A stretch of DNA of 64,000 bases from an uncultured Sphingobacteriales bacterium (GTDB taxonomy: Bacteria > Bacteroidota > Bacteroidia > Chitinophagales > Chitinophagaceae). The position numbers and the translations under genes were made by a program. The notes under the pieces were generated by a model, which had not been told where the DNA came from, ran no database searches, and worked only from the letters and a program-made list of their open reading frames with translations. Positions 61,242 through 64,000 of this stretch are shown here, one piece after another. The stretch is taken from assembly GCA_937991535.1 (NCBI GenBank), contig CALKHN010000112.1, positions 1-64,000 on the forward strand, read 5' to 3'. The number at the start of each line of letters is the position of its first letter. Position 1 is the stretch's first letter.

Positions 61242-62207
61242 TTACTTTTTAGGCTGGCTTTTCTTTTTACCCTTAACCGCCTCTTTCTTTTTTACATAAG
61301 TTCCCTCAAAAAAACATTTAATACCACGGTAATTGCCACAACCCTGCACCTCACTTACCGTTACTTTATTTGCAGAAAATAGCAATTGCAGTACACAGGC
61401 GTCACCTGTTTGCCGGTACCGGGCCACATTGGGTTTTATCAGCATAGCCTCGCCTTTCAGTTCGCCGGAGCAATCATCTTTTCTTTCAAAGTGAACGAAA
61501 AATAAAATTCTTTTGGCATCTTTTCCATCCCTTATTGAAACAAAATTCTTTTTATTCTGCATATAATCACCCGACAATTTATGCTTTCTGGCAAAAGTAT
61601 CAATCGGATTATACACTTCTTCGGGAACTACCGGTTCATTGGATTCAATTTTAATAAGGGTAAATACTCCTGCGCTATTATACACATAGGCATTCAGCTT
61701 ATAATAATTCTGCCCATCTGAAGCTTTTTGCGTTTGATTTGTAGTAATAATTAAACGTTTATCAATACTGCCTGTTATTGATTTCCGGCGATCCGGATTA
61801 TTTCTTACCAACGGCATCGCTGCTTTGAAATTCTTCTCCTTGTCAAAACATAATATATAAGCCACTTGCCTGGCAAGCGTTGCTGCCTTTATCAGCAGAT
61901 AGGTTTCCCTGTCTTTTTCTTCTATTTTACCTAAAGCATAAAATTTAGGGTTGGTATTTTTTCCATAGTCATCACTATATACACTGTCTGGCACAAACTG
62001 GTTTAATATTTTGGTGCTGATCAGCAAAGAATCGGGCAGCTTCCTGCTGATCTGCGTGTCGGCAATGACATAAGGCAGCGGAAGTTCCTGGAAGAACTCA
62101 ATAAAGTCATTGATATCTACCGGTTCCTCGCCGGAAAGATCTTTCTTCCTGCTTTTACAGGCCAGTAAAATAAGCGTAGCAACACAAATGGTTAAAAACT
62201 TCTGCAT
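61242..62207 (-). CDS. Hypothetical lipoprotein
   Basis: 321 residues from ATG 62207 (MQKFLTICVATLILLACKSRKK), preferred over the in-frame ATG at 62222 because it gives a standard lipoprotein signal with lipobox LLAC. The body is a soluble mixed alpha/beta domain (LPLPYVIADTQISRKLPDSL, AKRILFFVHFERKDDC) and the tail is lysine-rich (KKKEAVKGKKKSQPKK). No family recognised. Confidence 0.7.
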   Translation of the reverse strand: MQKFLTICVATLILLACKSRKKDLSGEEPVDINDFIEFFQELPLPYVIADTQISRKLPDSLLISTKILNQFVPDSVYSDDYGKNTNPKFYALGKIEEKDRETYLLIKAATLARQVAYILCFDKEKNFKAAMPLVRNNPDRRKSITGSIDKRLIITTNQTQKASDGQNYYKLNAYVYNSAGVFTLIKIESNEPVVPEEVYNPIDTFARKHKLSGDYMQNKKNFVSIRDGKDAKRILFFVHFERKDDCSGELKGEAMLIKPNVARYRQTGDACVLQLLFSANKVTVSEVQGCGNYRGIKCFFEGTYVKKKEAVKGKKKSQPKK

Positions 62208-62389
62208 AATACCGCATTTCAATATGTAAAATATGGTTTTTTACATTTTCCACCACATAAAAGCAGGTTTCAATTGCCCGGCACTTTAACCTGTTTCAAA
62301 TCCGGGGTATATTTAATGGTATCCTTTGTGCATGATTCCCGTTCACTGCAAAATAAATTTTGGGTAAAATTTAAAAATAAAAATATTAT

Positions 62390-62407
62390 TTTTAGATTAG
62401 CCTAAAA
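62390..62407. promoter_or_regulatory. MntR/DtxR-type operator palindrome
   Basis: TTTTAG-ATTAGC-CTAAAA, 6-bp perfect arms with a 6-nt centre, in the style of DtxR-family boxes (TTTAGG...CCTAAA). It lies 16 bp before the mntR remnant and would control mntR-mntH expression in response to manganese or iron. Confidence 0.6.
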
Positions 62408-62422
62408 TTTAACTTAGTCTTT

Positions 62423-62766
62423 GTGAATTATTCTGTTAGTGAAGAAGATTATATTAAGACAATCTACCATTTACAGCCTGATCAGCAAACTGAGCACCAA
62501 CGCGCTGGCTGCTGAGTTAAAACAAGGTAAAGCTAACTGAACCCCCTTTGAACATGGTGGTGATCGTAAGCGGCGTGGCAGATCAGTCTGCAGATATGCC
62601 GGAACTGCTCAAACACCGCCCTATTGCTATTGGAACAAACATAGAAGTGAAAAAGAAATTTGATTTTGACCAGTCGCTGGAAATTAAAACAGGGCCGGGA
62701 ACCTTTTTTAGTATCAGTGTACAGTCCGCCCGAAATATATTTGTGCATTATGAACCGGAGAAATAA
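62423..62766 (+). pseudogene. mntR: mntR, DtxR-family metalloregulator remnant
   Basis: Three pieces of one protein lie in three different frames. From GTG 62423: MNYSVSEEDYIKTIYHLQ, the DtxR N-terminal helix. After a frameshift near 62478: ISKLSTNALAAELK, the DNA-binding helix, which runs into a stop at 62538. Then from about 62530 in the third frame KLTEPPLNMVVIVSGVADQS and on to 62766, the FeoA-like C-terminal domain. The middle of the gene (rest of the winged helix, metal sites and dimer interface, about 100 residues) is missing. The remnant cannot make a working repressor. It overlaps mntH by 17 bp. Confidence 0.8.
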
Positions 62767-64000
62767 TTCAGATGTATCGCTAAGCGAAGTGTACGAAAGC
62801 ATAGACACTACACAATCGCACAATAAATCAAAGTGGAAACGCGCCATGGCTTTTCTGGGGCCCGCTTACCTGGTGAGTGTAGGGTATATGGACCCCGGCA
62901 ACTGGGCTACGGATTTGGCCGGAGGCAGCAAGTTTGGCTATACGCTTATATGGGTACTGCTGATGAGCAACCTGATGGCGTTATTGCTGCAAAGTCTTTC
63001 TGCCAGGTTAGGCATAGTGCGCGGACGGGACCTTGCACAAGCTAACAGGGAAAGCTACCCGAAGTATATCAACTTTATCCTGTACATATTAGCCGAAATA
63101 GCCATTGCAGCAACCGACCTGGCGGAAGTGCTGGGCATGGCGATAGGACTGCACCTGCTCACCGGCATCCCGCTGCTGTGGGGAGTGAGCATCACTGTAT
63201 TGGATACTTTTTTATTGTTGTTCCTCCAACGCATGGGAATGCGTGTAATGGAAGCATTTATAATAGCGCTGGTGGTAATAATAGGGGTATCTTTTTTAAT
63301 TGAAATATTGCTTGCCAAACCGGATATTGCTGAAGTAGCCACAGGATTTATACCCAGTTTGCCCAATAATGAGGCACTGTATATTGCTATTGGCATTATC
63401 GGCGCTACCGTAATGCCGCACAACTTATACCTGCATTCTTCGCTGGTACAAACACGGAAAATTAAAAGGGATGAAAAAAGCATCCGCTACGCGTTAAAGA
63501 TGAGCGTAGTAGACAGCACCATTGCATTGAACCTCGCATTCCTTGTAAATGCAGCTATACTGGTACTGGCGGCAGCCACGTTTTTCAAAACCGGGCGCAC
63601 TGAAGTTGCCCAATTGGAAGAAGCACACCAGTTGTTATCTCCGTTACTGGGCAGCAGCCTGGCTTCGGCACTTTTTGCCATTGCATTAATTGCCGCCGGG
63701 CAAAGTTCAACCGTTACCGGTACACTTGCCGGTCAAATTGTAATGGAAGGCTATCTCCGGTTGCGCATTAATCCATTGCTAAGAAGACTGATTACCCGTC
63801 TTATAGCCATTGTGCCTGCATTGATTGTCATCGGTATTTATGGTGATGATGAACTTGACGCTTTGCTAATTCTGAGCCAGGTGATCCTGAGCCTTCAGTT
63901 AGGCTTTGCCGTTATACCGCTTATTCATTTTGTAAGCGATAAAAAAACGATGGGCAAATTTGCCATAAAGCCTGTTACTAAATTCTTTGCATGGTCCATC
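62750..64000 (+). CDS. mntH: Nramp-type Mn2+/Fe2+ transporter MntH, partial
   Basis: The frame runs from ATG 62750 to the window edge, 417 codons without a stop. Helix 1 carries the metal-binding DPGNWATDLAGG, and the helix 6 motif is GATVMPHNLYLHSSLVQTR; ten or more hydrophobic helices follow in order. Nramp proteins import manganese or iron with protons across the inner membrane. The start overlaps the end of mntR, so the genes were translationally coupled. The C-terminal part lies outside the window. Confidence 0.92.
   Translation, partial: MNRRNNSDVSLSEVYESIDTTQSHNKSKWKRAMAFLGPAYLVSVGYMDPGNWATDLAGGSKFGYTLIWVLLMSNLMALLLQSLSARLGIVRGRDLAQANRESYPKYINFILYILAEIAIAATDLAEVLGMAIGLHLLTGIPLLWGVSITVLDTFLLLFLQRMGMRVMEAFIIALVVIIGVSFLIEILLAKPDIAEVATGFIPSLPNNEALYIAIGIIGATVMPHNLYLHSSLVQTRKIKRDEKSIRYALKMSVVDSTIALNLAFLVNAAILVLAAATFFKTGRTEVAQLEEAHQLLSPLLGSSLASALFAIALIAAGQSSTVTGTLAGQIVMEGYLRLRINPLLRRLITRLIAIVPALIVIGIYGDDELDALLILSQVILSLQLGFAVIPLIHFVSDKKTMGKFAIKPVTKFFAWSI

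Overview
The window is chromosomal DNA of a Bacteroidota bacterium, most likely family Chitinophagaceae. The signs are SusC-type TonB receptors with carboxypeptidase-regulatory and STN domains, a DUF4249 lipoprotein, the absence of clear Shine-Dalgarno sites, Bacteroidota-type -7 boxes (TAnnTTTG) upstream of several genes, and an ebo cluster. The species assignment is inference. No rRNA, tRNA, CRISPR array or prophage was seen.

Layout: (1) 1-3.6 kb is an accessory patch: a partial REP-associated (RAYT-type) transposase next to a REP-like hairpin, and a decayed Rhs/YD-repeat locus that still carries an HEYGH metallopeptidase tip overlapping a probable secreted immunity gene. (2) 3.6-5.9 kb: a sulfur module with a persulfide-dioxygenase/rhodanese protein and a TauE/SafE sulfite exporter. 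(3) 6.2-13.4 kb: a four-gene envelope operon (small secreted protein, STN-type TonB receptor, DUF4249 lipoprotein, MG2-like secreted protein). (4) 13.5-20.2 kb: a complete eboA-F operon. (5) 20.3-24.4 kb: TMEM220-like and Dabb proteins, an ICMT-like methyltransferase, a REP-like hairpin cluster and a TonB siderophore receptor. (6) 25.1-36.7 kb: a 2911-residue cyclic beta-1,2-glucan synthase and aconitase A. (7) 36.8-44.6 kb: a DUF417 protein, a second TMEM220 paralogue, a ThuA/glucose-dehydrogenase-like/PKD/cytochrome c fusion, aroE, comA and a TPR protein. (8) 44.7-49.3 kb: a small exported protein, a double DUF1080 hydrolase, an acetylxylan-esterase-like hydrolase, dcd and a phosphopantetheinyl transferase. 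(9) 49.4-62.2 kb: the alpha-2-macroglobulin/PbpC pair, sucD, an MlaFE-type ABC transporter, a possible atypical kinase and a lipoprotein. (10) 62.4-64.0 kb: a decayed mntR with a preserved operator-like palindrome, then mntH running off the edge.

The most unusual signal is not a gene. Nine short arrays of degenerate tandem 7-mers (partly 8-mers in one) lie in intergenic DNA, nearly all immediately 3' of coding sequences. Several contain the stop codon of the adjoining gene and one encodes its last residues. Many units carry TGA or TAA, and a period of 7 or 8 moves these stops through all three frames. One array lies in the non-coding segment that interrupts the Rhs gene and another marks its truncated 5' edge. 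A second repeat family consists of perfect or near-perfect 10-bp hairpins with the core GGTG-N4-CACC, one of them beside the RAYT transposase.
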